Shown here one piece after another: positions 7,211-14,481 of a stretch of DNA of 15,030 bases. Each line of letters opens with the position of its first letter. The first letter of the stretch is position 1. This DNA is from JAFLCA01 sp041907145 (GTDB lineage Bacteria; Bdellovibrionota_C; UBA2361; JAFLCA01). The position numbers and the translations under genes are program-made. Below the pieces are notes generated by a model that did no database searches, had not been told where the DNA came from, and worked only from the letters and a program-made list of their open reading frames with translations. The DNA is taken from positions 1-15,030 of the forward strand of contig JAYRHW010000228.1 in the NCBI GenBank assembly GCA_041907145.1. The letters run 5' to 3'.

Positions 7211-7873
7211 ATGGTACGAGTTTCTCCCTTTCTCCTTTGTTTGGGACTTTTTGCCGCCGTCTCCACGGGGCAGGCCGAGATCCAACGGTGTGGAGATATG
7301 TGGACAAATCGTGGGTGCTCGACGGAGGGGGCATCAGATTCTATCGCCGAGCGGCCCACAGCACAGCGCAGTGAAGGCGAGCGCGCGATGTCCAAGAAAC
7401 GATTTATTTTTAACGACCTTGATTTGCGCCGCCTTAAAGCAGCTCGTGAGCATTCGCTCTCAATCAATATCATGTCCGCCCAGGAGGCTTGCCTATCCGA
7501 GGCCACGAGTCTCGAGGATTGTCAGCTTGCTGTTGACGCGGCCGACGAGAAGCTCGATAGGCGCATTGCCGCCGTGGTTGAATCCGAGAAGGCTGCCGCT
7601 AAGCTCAAGGAGGCGGAGCGTCCTAACCAGACTGTCGTGACAGTGGTCGAAAATAGGCCGCGGAATATCTATATTGTTCATCCGCGTCGGCATGCCGAGG
7701 AAGGCGAGGGCGTTCTTGATCGGGCCGGTGCGGACGCGCGAGGCTCTCTGTCAGTTCCCAAGGATGACACGAAGTCAGCCGAGCAGCGCAGTGAGAGTCC
7801 TCTTGGTTCAATTTGGAAGTCGCCGGGAAATTCTATTCCAAAGACTATTCCGATCGATCCCAATCGTCGCTAG
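7211..7873 (+). CDS. Secreted protein with DUF4124-like N-terminus
   Basis: This is a 220-residue protein with a Sec signal peptide: MVRVSP, then the core FLLCLGLFAAVSTG, with cleavage likely after the A in GQA at residue 22. The mature N-terminus, EIQRCGDMWTNRGC, resembles the start of DUF4124-type periplasmic proteins, where a short Tyr/Arg-Cys, Trp-Thr-Asn and Cys pattern occurs. The middle is a charged helical stretch with two more Cys (AQEACLSEATSLEDCQ), and the C-terminal half is polar and probably disordered. The frame stays open back to 7100, but the signal peptide makes the ATG at 7211 the better start despite a weak Shine-Dalgarno. It probably acts in the periplasm; its function is unknown. 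It lies upstream of the YebC gene in the same direction, with a gap of about 115 bp. Confidence 0.75.
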   Translation: MVRVSPFLLCLGLFAAVSTGQAEIQRCGDMWTNRGCSTEGASDSIAERPTAQRSEGERAMSKKRFIFNDLDLRRLKAAREHSLSINIMSAQEACLSEATSLEDCQLAVDAADEKLDRRIAAVVESEKAAAKLKEAERPNQTVVTVVENRPRNIYIVHPRRHAEEGEGVLDRAGADARGSLSVPKDDTKSAEQRSESPLGSIWKSPGNSIPKTIPIDPNRR

Positions 7874-7948
7874 CATTGAGAATGCCATTGCCTTGGTGGT
7901 CTTAGCGGTGAACTGCTCGTTTCCGGCTATTACACAAACTACGCTACC

Positions 7949-7978
7949 TTGACCCACTACAGCATGATTTTGTATACC
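7949..7978 (+). promoter_or_regulatory. Predicted promoter immediately before the YebC-family gene
   Basis: TTGACC (7949-7954, 5 of 6 to the -35 consensus) is followed, after 18 bp, by TATACC (7973-7978, 4 of 6 to the -10). Transcription would begin near 7985, only about five bases before the ATG at 7990. That agrees with the lack of a Shine-Dalgarno and suggests a leaderless or near-leaderless mRNA. Confidence 0.45.
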
Positions 7979-7989
7979 TTGTGCTCCGT

Positions 7990-8703
7990 ATGGGCCGCAT
8001 ATTCGAAAAACGAAAAGACCGCATGTTTGCACGCTGGGCGAAGACCGCAAAGGCCTTCACCAAGCTTGGCAAAGAAATCTCGATTGCGGTCAAGCTCGGA
8101 GGCCCGGATCCGGCATCCAATCCCCGTCTGCGCATGGCAATCCAAACTGGCCGGGCGCTCAATATGCCGAAAGACCGAATTGAATCGGCTATCAAGCGGG
8201 CGAGCAGCAAAGATGAGGCTTCGCTCCAGGAAGTCACCTATGAGGGATATGGCCCGCATGGTGTAGCTTTGGTGGTTGAGACCGCCACCAATAATCCCAC
8301 GCGCACTGTAGCGAATGTCCGCTCCTTTTTCGTGCATCATGGCGGCTCGCTCGGCACCACCGGTTCATTGGATTACCTCTTCGGACGCCGCGGGGCTTTT
8401 ACCGTTGCAGCGCCGAAGGGAGACATGGATGAATTCGAGCTGGCCATGATCGATTTTGGGCTTGAAGACATCTTCGAGACGGAATCTGGGCTCCTGCTTT
8501 ATTGCTCCTTTGAGAATTTCGGCACCATGCAGCGCGCCTTAGAAGAGCGTGGTATCGAAGTCAAAAGTGCTGGGTTGCAAAGATATCCGATTACCACGAC
8601 CGCATTGGGTGAAGCGCAGCAAAAAGAAATAGAGGAGCTCGTCGCAGAGCTGGAAGAGGACGACGACGTTCAGCACGTCTACCACAACGTGCAGCTTGAT
8701 TAG
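7990..8703 (+). CDS. YebC/PmpR (TACO1) family protein, Bacteroidetes-like type
   Basis: This 237-residue protein aligns by eye along the full YebC length. It has the N-terminal helical domain (AKAFTKLGKEI, GGPDPASNPRLRMAI, NMPKDRIESAIKRA), the central YEGYGPHGVALVVETATNN with NPTRTVANVR, the GGSLGTTGSLDYLF strand, and the acidic tail EEDDDVQHVYHNV. Family members are cytoplasmic; they have been described as DNA-binding regulators (PmpR) and, more recently, as translation factors that relieve ribosome stalling at proline runs. The start is MGRIFEKRKDRMFARW, which I recall as typical of Bacteroidetes proteins and unlike the MAGHSKWANIKHRK start of the usual proteobacterial form. I chose the ATG at 7990 because MGR begins the family; a GTG at 7981 is possible. 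It converges on the BON gene with 15 bp between them. Confidence 0.93.
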   Translation: MGRIFEKRKDRMFARWAKTAKAFTKLGKEISIAVKLGGPDPASNPRLRMAIQTGRALNMPKDRIESAIKRASSKDEASLQEVTYEGYGPHGVALVVETATNNPTRTVANVRSFFVHHGGSLGTTGSLDYLFGRRGAFTVAAPKGDMDEFELAMIDFGLEDIFETESGLLLYCSFENFGTMQRALEERGIEVKSAGLQRYPITTTALGEAQQKEIEELVAELEEDDDVQHVYHNVQLD

Positions 8704-8718
8704 CCGCGCGCTTAAGTT

Positions 8719-9222
8719 CTATCTCAGTACTTCAATTTGATTTTCAACGCCGACTACTCCGGAAGTCGCCCTGGCGATTTGCTCGATGCTCGTTCGGGTG
8801 TCGATTGAGCCCGCCGTGCCCGATAGCGTGACTACGCCGGCTTTTGCAAGAATGGAAATCTGGTAGGTCCCTATGCCGGGCCGGGCCTGCAGGTTGCTCC
8901 AGACGGTCTTGGCCAATTCTGGCTGTGCTTGAGAGGAATCCGCAGCTATAGTCAGCGCGCTTTGGACGCTCTCTACCCCCGGCATATTGGTGGCAATTTC
9001 CTCGACGGTTCTGCGCGCAGCATCGCTGCTCACGGTTCCATCAAGCGTGACAACGCCACTTCGAACTTCAATGCCAATGGCGTGTTTACCGATTGAGGCC
9101 TTATCAATCTGATTGGCAATCGAATCTCTAAGACCCTCTCCTCCCATGTTCGAACATCCGACGCATACAAGAGCCGCGGCCAGGATGATACCGTGACGTT
9201 TCGACGAGATTGTAGGAATCAT
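8719..9222 (-). CDS. Double BON-domain envelope protein (OsmY-like)
   Basis: This 167-residue protein has an N-terminal signal sequence (core GIILAAALVCV) and two BON domains, at about residues 30-92 and 100-167. Each shows the family core: SGVVTLDGTVSSDAARRTVEEI with GVESVQSALTI, and AGVVTLSGTAGSIDTRTSIEQI with VVGVENQIEVL. BON proteins such as OsmY are periplasmic or outer-membrane-associated stress and envelope-integrity factors thought to bind phospholipid. The Cys at residue 23, followed by SNMGG, could be a lipoprotein acylation site, but the preceding residues C-V-G are not a standard lipobox, so lipidation is uncertain. The start is supported by AAGGAG about 8 nt before the ATG at 9222. 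The gene ends 15 bp from the convergent YebC gene. Confidence 0.92.
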   Translation of the reverse strand: MIPTISSKRHGIILAAALVCVGCSNMGGEGLRDSIANQIDKASIGKHAIGIEVRSGVVTLDGTVSSDAARRTVEEIATNMPGVESVQSALTIAADSSQAQPELAKTVWSNLQARPGIGTYQISILAKAGVVTLSGTAGSIDTRTSIEQIARATSGVVGVENQIEVLR

Positions 9223-9304
9223 GAGGAGTCTCCTTCGTTAGATCTAAGGTATCCCAGACAAGATTGCGAAGGACAAGTGCCTCTGTGACGCTGCGAAGGG
9301 CCGA

Positions 9305-10171
9305 CTAGATGCTGGTGACGCCGCATTCAAGGTATTGCTGACGGGCGGCGTTAAGTTTGGCAAGATGACTCATCAGGGCAGCGCGCGGAAGTCCGACGCC
9401 AGCAGCTGCTGAAAATGAATCAGCAGCCTCGTTAAATAGTATCTCCGCTCGAATGGGCAGGGACTGGCGCGCGTGCATGAGAAAGAGCTCGGCAGCCTTC
9501 ATGTAGGATGTTTGGGCCTCGACGGAGCGCCCCTGCTCTCTAATGCTATCTCCGCGGCAGCGGTATGCTCGGGCATGCGGAGGGAATCGCGCGATAGCCT
9601 GATTGAATGAAGCCTCAGCCTGTTTGTAAAGGCGCAGATCGTGTTTGAGGAGTCCGGCCTGAAAGGGATAGTCGCAATGCATGGGCTCGCGTTCAGCCAG
9701 TTCGTCGAAGACTAGTGCCGACTTGGTAAGCCAGCTTGTATTTTGCAAAAGAGAGCCGGCAAAACGCTGCCAATGAGCCAATTCCTCCGATACCTTATTT
9801 TCGTGGGGAGCAATTCGTGAAGCTCGCTGTGCGGACGCGATGGCGAAAGGAATTTGCGAATTGGCACCAAAGGCGAGTGCCAGCACTCTGAGGCAATTAA
9901 TGTCTCGAGGGTGCATCGCAACCAGTCGTTGGGCCGAGGAGAGAAGCTGGGCAGGATCTAAATTGGTCTCAATGAGGGCTAGTGTCGTTTCGAGGGGGAG
10001 ATTCTCGGCCGCAAAGAGCTCCTGAAAATGGGCAACTTGATCGCGATCGAACTGAACATGCAGCAGGGATTCGACCGCATCCAGGACGTTCCACATGAGC
10101 GGGCTGCGACCCTCGCGTAGGGTGCGACCGGGCGGTATACTCGGCTCAACGAAATCCGCTGTATCGGACAT
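9305..10171 (-). CDS. TPR-like repeat protein
   Basis: This 288-residue, mostly helical protein has paired-helix repeats of the tetratricopeptide type. The best are at about residues 87-120 (NCLRVLALAFGANSQIPFAI), 166-199 (AGLLKHDLRLYKQAEASFNQ, then AIARFPPHA) and 200-233 (YRCRGDSIREQGRSVEAQTS). The 166-233 segment matches the TPR pattern best, with small residues at the conserved positions and a Pro after each second helix. The N-terminal 60 residues have no repeat character (an FDRDQVAHFQELF helix). There is no signal peptide or membrane segment, so it is probably a cytoplasmic protein-protein interaction scaffold. A good Shine-Dalgarno (AGGGGGAA) precedes the ATG at 10171. It lies downstream of the GT39 gene on the same strand with a 179-bp gap, so it need not be in the same operon. 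The partner is unknown. Confidence 0.82.
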   Translation of the reverse strand: MSDTADFVEPSIPPGRTLREGRSPLMWNVLDAVESLLHVQFDRDQVAHFQELFAAENLPLETTLALIETNLDPAQLLSSAQRLVAMHPRDINCLRVLALAFGANSQIPFAIASAQRASRIAPHENKVSEELAHWQRFAGSLLQNTSWLTKSALVFDELAEREPMHCDYPFQAGLLKHDLRLYKQAEASFNQAIARFPPHARAYRCRGDSIREQGRSVEAQTSYMKAAELFLMHARQSLPIRAEILFNEAADSFSAAAGVGLPRAALMSHLAKLNAARQQYLECGVTSI

Positions 10172-10339
10172 TCTCTAATTCCCCCTATCTTCCGCGAATG
10201 CTGAGATTGCGGTGACGCCCCGGGACTTGAAAATGGTCCCCCCTTCGCAACGAGGCAGCACGTATTTTAACGAAATAAATATAGTTAGTCGCGCTTTGGA
10301 GTCCAGGGAGCCTGCTTGCATAGGGGATGTACCTAACTA

Positions 10340-10360
10340 ATTAAAATGCCTCATTTAATT
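10340..10360. other. A/T-rich inverted repeat at the GT39 gene 3' end
   Basis: AATTAAA and TTTAATT arms around an 8-nt core lie across the stop codon of the minus-strand glycosyltransferase gene (TGA at 10351-10353). The stem is weak (A-T pairs only) and has no clear T-run, so it is at best a poor terminator. The rest of the 10172-10350 gap shows nothing else I can support. Confidence 0.3.
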
Positions 10361-11919
10361 GGTAGGTGGTAGCCGTGCGCAATACGGTAGTAATACCGCC
10401 CGCTGATACTGCCGCGAGTCCTGGTCGCTATTTCCGAAATTTCAGACAGCCGATCCACATAGGCCGACAGCTCTGGTTTCTCTAAATCGCTTTTCCCGCG
10501 GGCCACCAAAATTAGAGTCGCATCCGGCCGGGGCGGGCGATCCCAAAGCTCCCACATCAGGGCGTCCATGCCAAAAATCGATCGCCCAACCACCTTTCCA
10601 GTTTGAATCGGGCCCCCGTCACGGAGGTCGGGTGTGTAAAATGCAAGTTCACTAGTGACGAAGTGCTTGTCCATGCCGACGACAAGCGGCTCGTCATGCT
10701 CTAGTTCAGCAAGATTCTTTCGTATGTCGCCGATCTGCGAACCCAAATTTTGCCAACCAACATAGCGCTGAGATTTGGCTGAATAGGGGACGCCCGGCAG
10801 ACCGACGCCCAGATAGGTCAGTGCTAGGCTGTATAGAGCAACGAGGAGTATGAGCGTGGCCCGCCAGGCGCGCTGCGCACTAAGGAGCACGGAGCTGGCA
10901 ATCCAGGGCAGGGCTATCAAAAATCCGGGGCCCGTCCAATTCGGCTTGGGCTCATGCCGAAGACTAAAAGTGGCAAATACAAGCAGCGGAAGCACCGAAA
11001 AGGTCAAAAGGAGGAGCGGGGGCAGATCGATCTTAACGCGAAGGCTCCGGTAGCAAGTTCTCGCTTCTGCCGCGAATAGATATAGGCCCACTGGCGTGAG
11101 GAGGATTAGGATATGCGCAAGCAGTATATGGAGAGAGAATTCGCTCGGTGCCTGTAGTCGGCGGGAAGTTTGGAATCCAAATGAAATCCAGTCGTGCGAA
11201 TAGTTCCAGTAAATCACGGGGCTGAAAATAGTCGCGGCAACCAATGCGGCCCAGTACGGGTAAGGCGAGAGCAGCCAGCGGCGTGAGGGGCGATGAAGAA
11301 TAAGGAGTGCGAGCGTGGCAAGTCCGTTGAGCGCCATTGTGTACTTCGACAGCATCCCTAGTCCCATGCAGGCGCCCACAAATGTCCAGGACCCAACCTC
11401 GTGGTCTCGCAGCGCGCGAAGCAAGTAGTAGATATAGCCGCTGCTGCAGAGCACCAGCGGCGCATCCGGCGTTGCCAAAAGGCCGTTCAAAAAGAAGTAC
11501 GGGAGCAGCGAATAGAGCAGTACAGCAGACAGCGCGCGCCGGCGATCGAAGAGTGCTTCCGCGATTCGATAGAGAAAATAGGCAGAACCCAGCGAGCAGA
11601 GATAGGCGCCGATTCGAACACCGAATTCCTGGTGACCAAACGCATGGGTGCCGGCGTAGATCAGCCAAGCAATGGCGGGGGGATGATCGAGATAGCTCAA
11701 ATCCAGGCGGCGGGAGAACTGCCAGTAATAAGCCTCCTCGGGGAGCAGTTCCGTAAGCCCGAGAAATAGCAGACGCAGACCAAAGCTCAGTGCGATGAAG
11801 ATCCACACACTGCGCTCCCAGCTGTCTTTGCGGTTCGGGCCTAGCTCCTCTGGGTGGGTACCGTGCTCTGCTGTTTGCATCATGATGGGAGGGCTGCCGT
11901 TTGCATGTGATTTCGGCAT
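10351..11919 (-). CDS. GT39-family (ArnT/PMT-like) membrane glycosyltransferase
   Basis: This protein of about 520 residues has an N-terminal cytoplasmic stretch, many hydrophobic segments (for example IFIALSFGLRLLFLGLTELL, AVLLYSLLPYFFLNGLLA, LAHILILLTPVGLYLFAAEA) and a soluble C-terminal part. The first periplasmic loop carries PEEAYYWQFSRRLDL followed by SYLDHPPAIAWLI. This is the hallmark of the dolichyl-phosphate-mannose-mannosyltransferase-like GT-C enzymes (PMT_2 group), where the acidic pair takes the catalytic role. Such proteins move a sugar from a polyprenyl-phosphate donor to lipid A, a glycolipid or a protein on the periplasmic face. The donor and acceptor cannot be read here, and I see no arn-type operon. 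I chose the ATG at 11919 (AAGG 7 nt upstream); a GTG at 11970 would add 17 residues. It is divergent from htpX. Confidence 0.88.
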   Translation of the reverse strand: MPKSHANGSPPIMMQTAEHGTHPEELGPNRKDSWERSVWIFIALSFGLRLLFLGLTELLPEEAYYWQFSRRLDLSYLDHPPAIAWLIYAGTHAFGHQEFGVRIGAYLCSLGSAYFLYRIAEALFDRRRALSAVLLYSLLPYFFLNGLLATPDAPLVLCSSGYIYYLLRALRDHEVGSWTFVGACMGLGMLSKYTMALNGLATLALLILHRPSRRWLLSPYPYWAALVAATIFSPVIYWNYSHDWISFGFQTSRRLQAPSEFSLHILLAHILILLTPVGLYLFAAEARTCYRSLRVKIDLPPLLLLTFSVLPLLVFATFSLRHEPKPNWTGPGFLIALPWIASSVLLSAQRAWRATLILLVALYSLALTYLGVGLPGVPYSAKSQRYVGWQNLGSQIGDIRKNLAELEHDEPLVVGMDKHFVTSELAFYTPDLRDGGPIQTGKVVGRSIFGMDALMWELWDRPPRPDATLILVARGKSDLEKPELSAYVDRLSEISEIATRTRGSISGRYYYRIAHGYHLPIK

Positions 11920-11990
11920 CTTATAGCCTTGAATAGGACTGGCAGCAAGATCGTCAGATAGTACGTGCACGACGTTCTATCTTCTGAGCG

Positions 11991-12019
11991 TTGTAGTTCT
12001 TTCTATCCATGGTTATCGT
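11991..12019 (+). promoter_or_regulatory. Predicted promoter of htpX
   Basis: TTGTAG (11991-11996) and TATCGT (12014-12019) are separated by 17 bp and lie 30 bp before the htpX start. The match is modest. In several bacteria htpX is under heat-shock or envelope-stress control, but I cannot see a clear sigma-32-type or CpxR site here. Confidence 0.35.
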
Positions 12020-12049
12020 GAGAATCATTCATAACGGGGAAGCTTAGCT

Positions 12050-12943
12050 ATGTTTAAGCGCATATTTCTATTTGTCATAACCAACTTACTCATCATCATC
12101 ACGCTCGAGATTGTGCTCAGCGTTTTGGGCGTGCAGCCGTATTTGACGCACTCAGGGCTAAACTATGACTCCCTGATGGTGTTCTGCTTGGTTTGGGGTA
12201 TGGGCGGTGCCTTTATTTCCCTTGCCATCTCTCGCATGTCGGCCAAATGGATGCTTGGAATTAAAGTCATTAATCCGCAAAGTGCGGGCGAGCTCCAATG
12301 GCTGTACAATATGGTCGAGCAGATTTCAAAATCAGCCGGCCTGCCCGCTACTCCCGAGGTGGGTATTTGGGATAGTCCTGAAATCAACGCGTTCGCCACG
12401 GGACCGACCAAAAGCCGCGCGCTCGTCGCATTTTCCTCCGGCATCTTACGCTCCATGACTCGTGAAGAGCTTGAGGGGGTCGCCGCTCACGAAGTCGCGC
12501 ATATTGCGAACGGCGATATGGTCACGATGACTCTATTGCAGGGAGTAGTGAACGCATTCGTCATGTTCTTTGCCCGAGTGATTGCATATGCCGCTTCTCA
12601 AAGTGTCAAGGAATCGCAGCGCCCCATGGTGAATTTCTTGGTGCGTATTGTCCTGGACATACTGCTTGGGATACTCGGTATGATGGTCGTCGCTTGGTTC
12701 TCCCGTAAACGCGAATTCCGCGCTGATGCGGGGTCGGCCAAGTACGTCGGCCGCAGCAAGATGATTGCGGCTCTGCAGAACTTGCAGCGTGGCATGCCTA
12801 CTTTGCAGTATGCAGCTCAGTCTCCTTCGCTCAATACGATGAAGATATCGGGTCAGCCCTCTAAGTTCTTTGCGCTGTTCTCGACACATCCGCCTCTTGC
12901 CGAGCGAATCAAAGCCCTCGAGACGATGCAGCAAACGGCTTGA
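12050..12943 (+). CDS. htpX: HtpX, membrane-bound zinc metalloprotease
   Basis: This 297-residue protein is close to the usual HtpX length (E. coli 293). HtpX is an inner-membrane M48 zinc protease that degrades damaged or misfolded membrane proteins together with FtsH. Visible features are two N-terminal membrane segments (about residues 5-27 and 42-60), INPQSAGELQWLYNMVE, the conserved SPEINAFATGP (109-119), the zinc site HEVAH (147-151) with catalytic E148, two more membrane segments (about 162-182 and 196-216), and the third zinc ligand E222 in REFRADAGSA. FSTHPPLAERI near the C-terminus is also typical. GGGGAAG lies about 9 nt before the ATG. It appears intact. The downstream radical SAM gene starts inside its stop codon (TGATG). 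Confidence 0.97.
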   Translation: MFKRIFLFVITNLLIIITLEIVLSVLGVQPYLTHSGLNYDSLMVFCLVWGMGGAFISLAISRMSAKWMLGIKVINPQSAGELQWLYNMVEQISKSAGLPATPEVGIWDSPEINAFATGPTKSRALVAFSSGILRSMTREELEGVAAHEVAHIANGDMVTMTLLQGVVNAFVMFFARVIAYAASQSVKESQRPMVNFLVRIVLDILLGILGMMVVAWFSRKREFRADAGSAKYVGRSKMIAALQNLQRGMPTLQYAAQSPSLNTMKISGQPSKFFALFSTHPPLAERIKALETMQQTA

Positions 12944-14481
12944 TGCAAGACGGTTCCAAGCGCATTGTACTCTCGACTCTGAATGCGAAATACATTCACG
13001 CGTCATTTGGCCTGCGTTATCTCTTCGCCAACCTCGATGAGCTGCGCGAGCAGGCGACTTTGCTTGAGTTTGAAATTAAGCAGCGCCCGCTCGAGATTGC
13101 GGAGCGCATCCTAGCTTGCCATCCAGAAATTGTCGGGTTCGGCGTATACATTTGGAATGTGACCCAGACGCGCGATGTCGTCGCGGTTCTGAAGCGTGTT
13201 CGCCCGGATCTCGTGGTGGTGCTTGGTGGTCCTGAAGTCAGCTACGAGGTAGATGACCAGCCCATTGTTCACGAGGCCGATTACGTCATAACCGGTGAAG
13301 CTGATGTGGCGTTTCGCGACCTGTGCCGTCAGGTTATTTCGGGGGCGCGTCCGGTAGCCAAAGTGATCAAAGCTGCACTGCCCGAGCTTGCGAAGCTGCA
13401 GTCGCCCTATGATTTCTATACTGAGCAGGACCTGCGCCATCGCATGGTGTACGTCGAGGCCTCGCGCGGCTGTCCCTTTACCTGCGAGTTCTGTCTTTCG
13501 TCGCTGGATATTCCCGTAAGGCAATTCGATGTTGCATGGTTCCTCGGCGAGATGCAAAGGCTTTGGGAGCGGGGAGCACGACAATATAAGTTCGTCGACC
13601 GCACATTCAATCTAAATGTGAGAATCAGCACTTCCATACTCGAGTTCTTCGCAGCCAGAATAGAGCCCGGCATGTTCGTTCACTTCGAGATGGTGCCAGA
13701 TCGGCTGCCGGAGGCTTTGCGAGCGATTATTCAGCGATTTCCCGCCGGCATGCTGCAGTTCGAAGTAGGCATACAGTCATTCAATCCCGAAGTCGGAGCG
13801 CTCATAAGTCGGAAGCAGGATATCGAGAAGATAGAGACCAACCTTCGGTATCTGCGCCATGAGACCGGGGTCCACGTGCACGCTGACCTGATTGCCGGGC
13901 TGCCGGGAGAGAATTTGGAAAGCTTCGCCGCCGGATTTGATCGGCTGCTCGCTCTCGGACCGCAGGAAATTCAGGTCGGAATTCTGAAACGTCTGCGCGG
14001 CACGCCGATCGTTCGGCACGACGAGGCTTGGGGCATGGTATACAGCGATCAACCGCCCTATGAGATATTACAAACGAAGATGCTGGATTTTTTAACCATG
14101 CAGCGGCTGCAGAGATTTTCTCGCTTTTGGGACTTAGTCTCGAATAGCGGAAGGTTTTTGCTCGGGCGCACCTTGCTCTGGGAAGGACGGGGCTCCGCAT
14201 TTTTCGGATTCCTGCGCTTTTCGGATTGGCTCTACGCCCAGACGGGACTGCGGCATGGCATAGCACTCAAAAGTCTTGCGGAGTACCTGTATCGTTTCTG
14301 CTGCGAGGAACTGTCGTTATCCCCGCCGCGTGTTGCGGGCGTGCTAAGGGAAGATCTTAGCAAATCGGGGTTTCATGATCTTCCAGCCTGTCTTCAAGGT
14401 GGCGAGAAGGTGCCTGAGTCCTCGGCTCGAACTGCGGCAGCCTCAGCCCCGGCTCGTCAGGCCCGACATTTACCGAATTAG
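12943..14481 (+). CDS. B12-binding radical SAM protein with C-terminal DUF4080-like domain
   Basis: This 512-residue protein starts at the ATG overlapping the htpX stop (TGATG); a TTG at 12940 is the only nearby alternative. The N-terminal cobalamin-binding-type Rossmann domain (about 8-135) begins IVLSTLNAKYIHASFGLRYL and includes VVLGGPEVSYE and DYVITGEAD. The radical SAM core has EASRGCPFTCEFCLSS, with the [4Fe-4S]-binding cysteines C177, C181 and C184. Later motifs include QFEVGIQSFNPEV and HADLIAGLPGE, typical of the TIM-barrel glycyl-rich and SAM-binding strands. The last part (about 370-480) matches the DUF4080-type region as I remember it. The final 25 residues are Ala/Ser-rich. Enzymes of this type are often cobalamin-dependent methylases, but the substrate here is unknown. 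Translation is probably coupled to htpX. Confidence 0.93.
   Translation: MQDGSKRIVLSTLNAKYIHASFGLRYLFANLDELREQATLLEFEIKQRPLEIAERILACHPEIVGFGVYIWNVTQTRDVVAVLKRVRPDLVVVLGGPEVSYEVDDQPIVHEADYVITGEADVAFRDLCRQVISGARPVAKVIKAALPELAKLQSPYDFYTEQDLRHRMVYVEASRGCPFTCEFCLSSLDIPVRQFDVAWFLGEMQRLWERGARQYKFVDRTFNLNVRISTSILEFFAARIEPGMFVHFEMVPDRLPEALRAIIQRFPAGMLQFEVGIQSFNPEVGALISRKQDIEKIETNLRYLRHETGVHVHADLIAGLPGENLESFAAGFDRLLALGPQEIQVGILKRLRGTPIVRHDEAWGMVYSDQPPYEILQTKMLDFLTMQRLQRFSRFWDLVSNSGRFLLGRTLLWEGRGSAFFGFLRFSDWLYAQTGLRHGIALKSLAEYLYRFCCEELSLSPPRVAGVLREDLSKSGFHDLPACLQGGEKVPESSARTAAASAPARQARHLPN

Noticed and set aside
6972..7640. 222-residue plus-strand frame
   Set aside because: It begins inside the repeat and runs in another frame through the signal-peptide protein at 7211-7873; the composition is Arg/Ser/Pro-rich, as in a shadow frame.
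11033..11806. 257-residue minus-strand frame
   Set aside because: It is an alternate frame of the GT39 glycosyltransferase gene, which has clear family motifs.
14350..14383. GAAGATC/GATCTTC inverted repeat as a flagellin terminator
   Set aside because: The arms are only 7 bp with a 20-nt gap, there is no T-run on the minus strand, and the site is within the radical SAM coding region.
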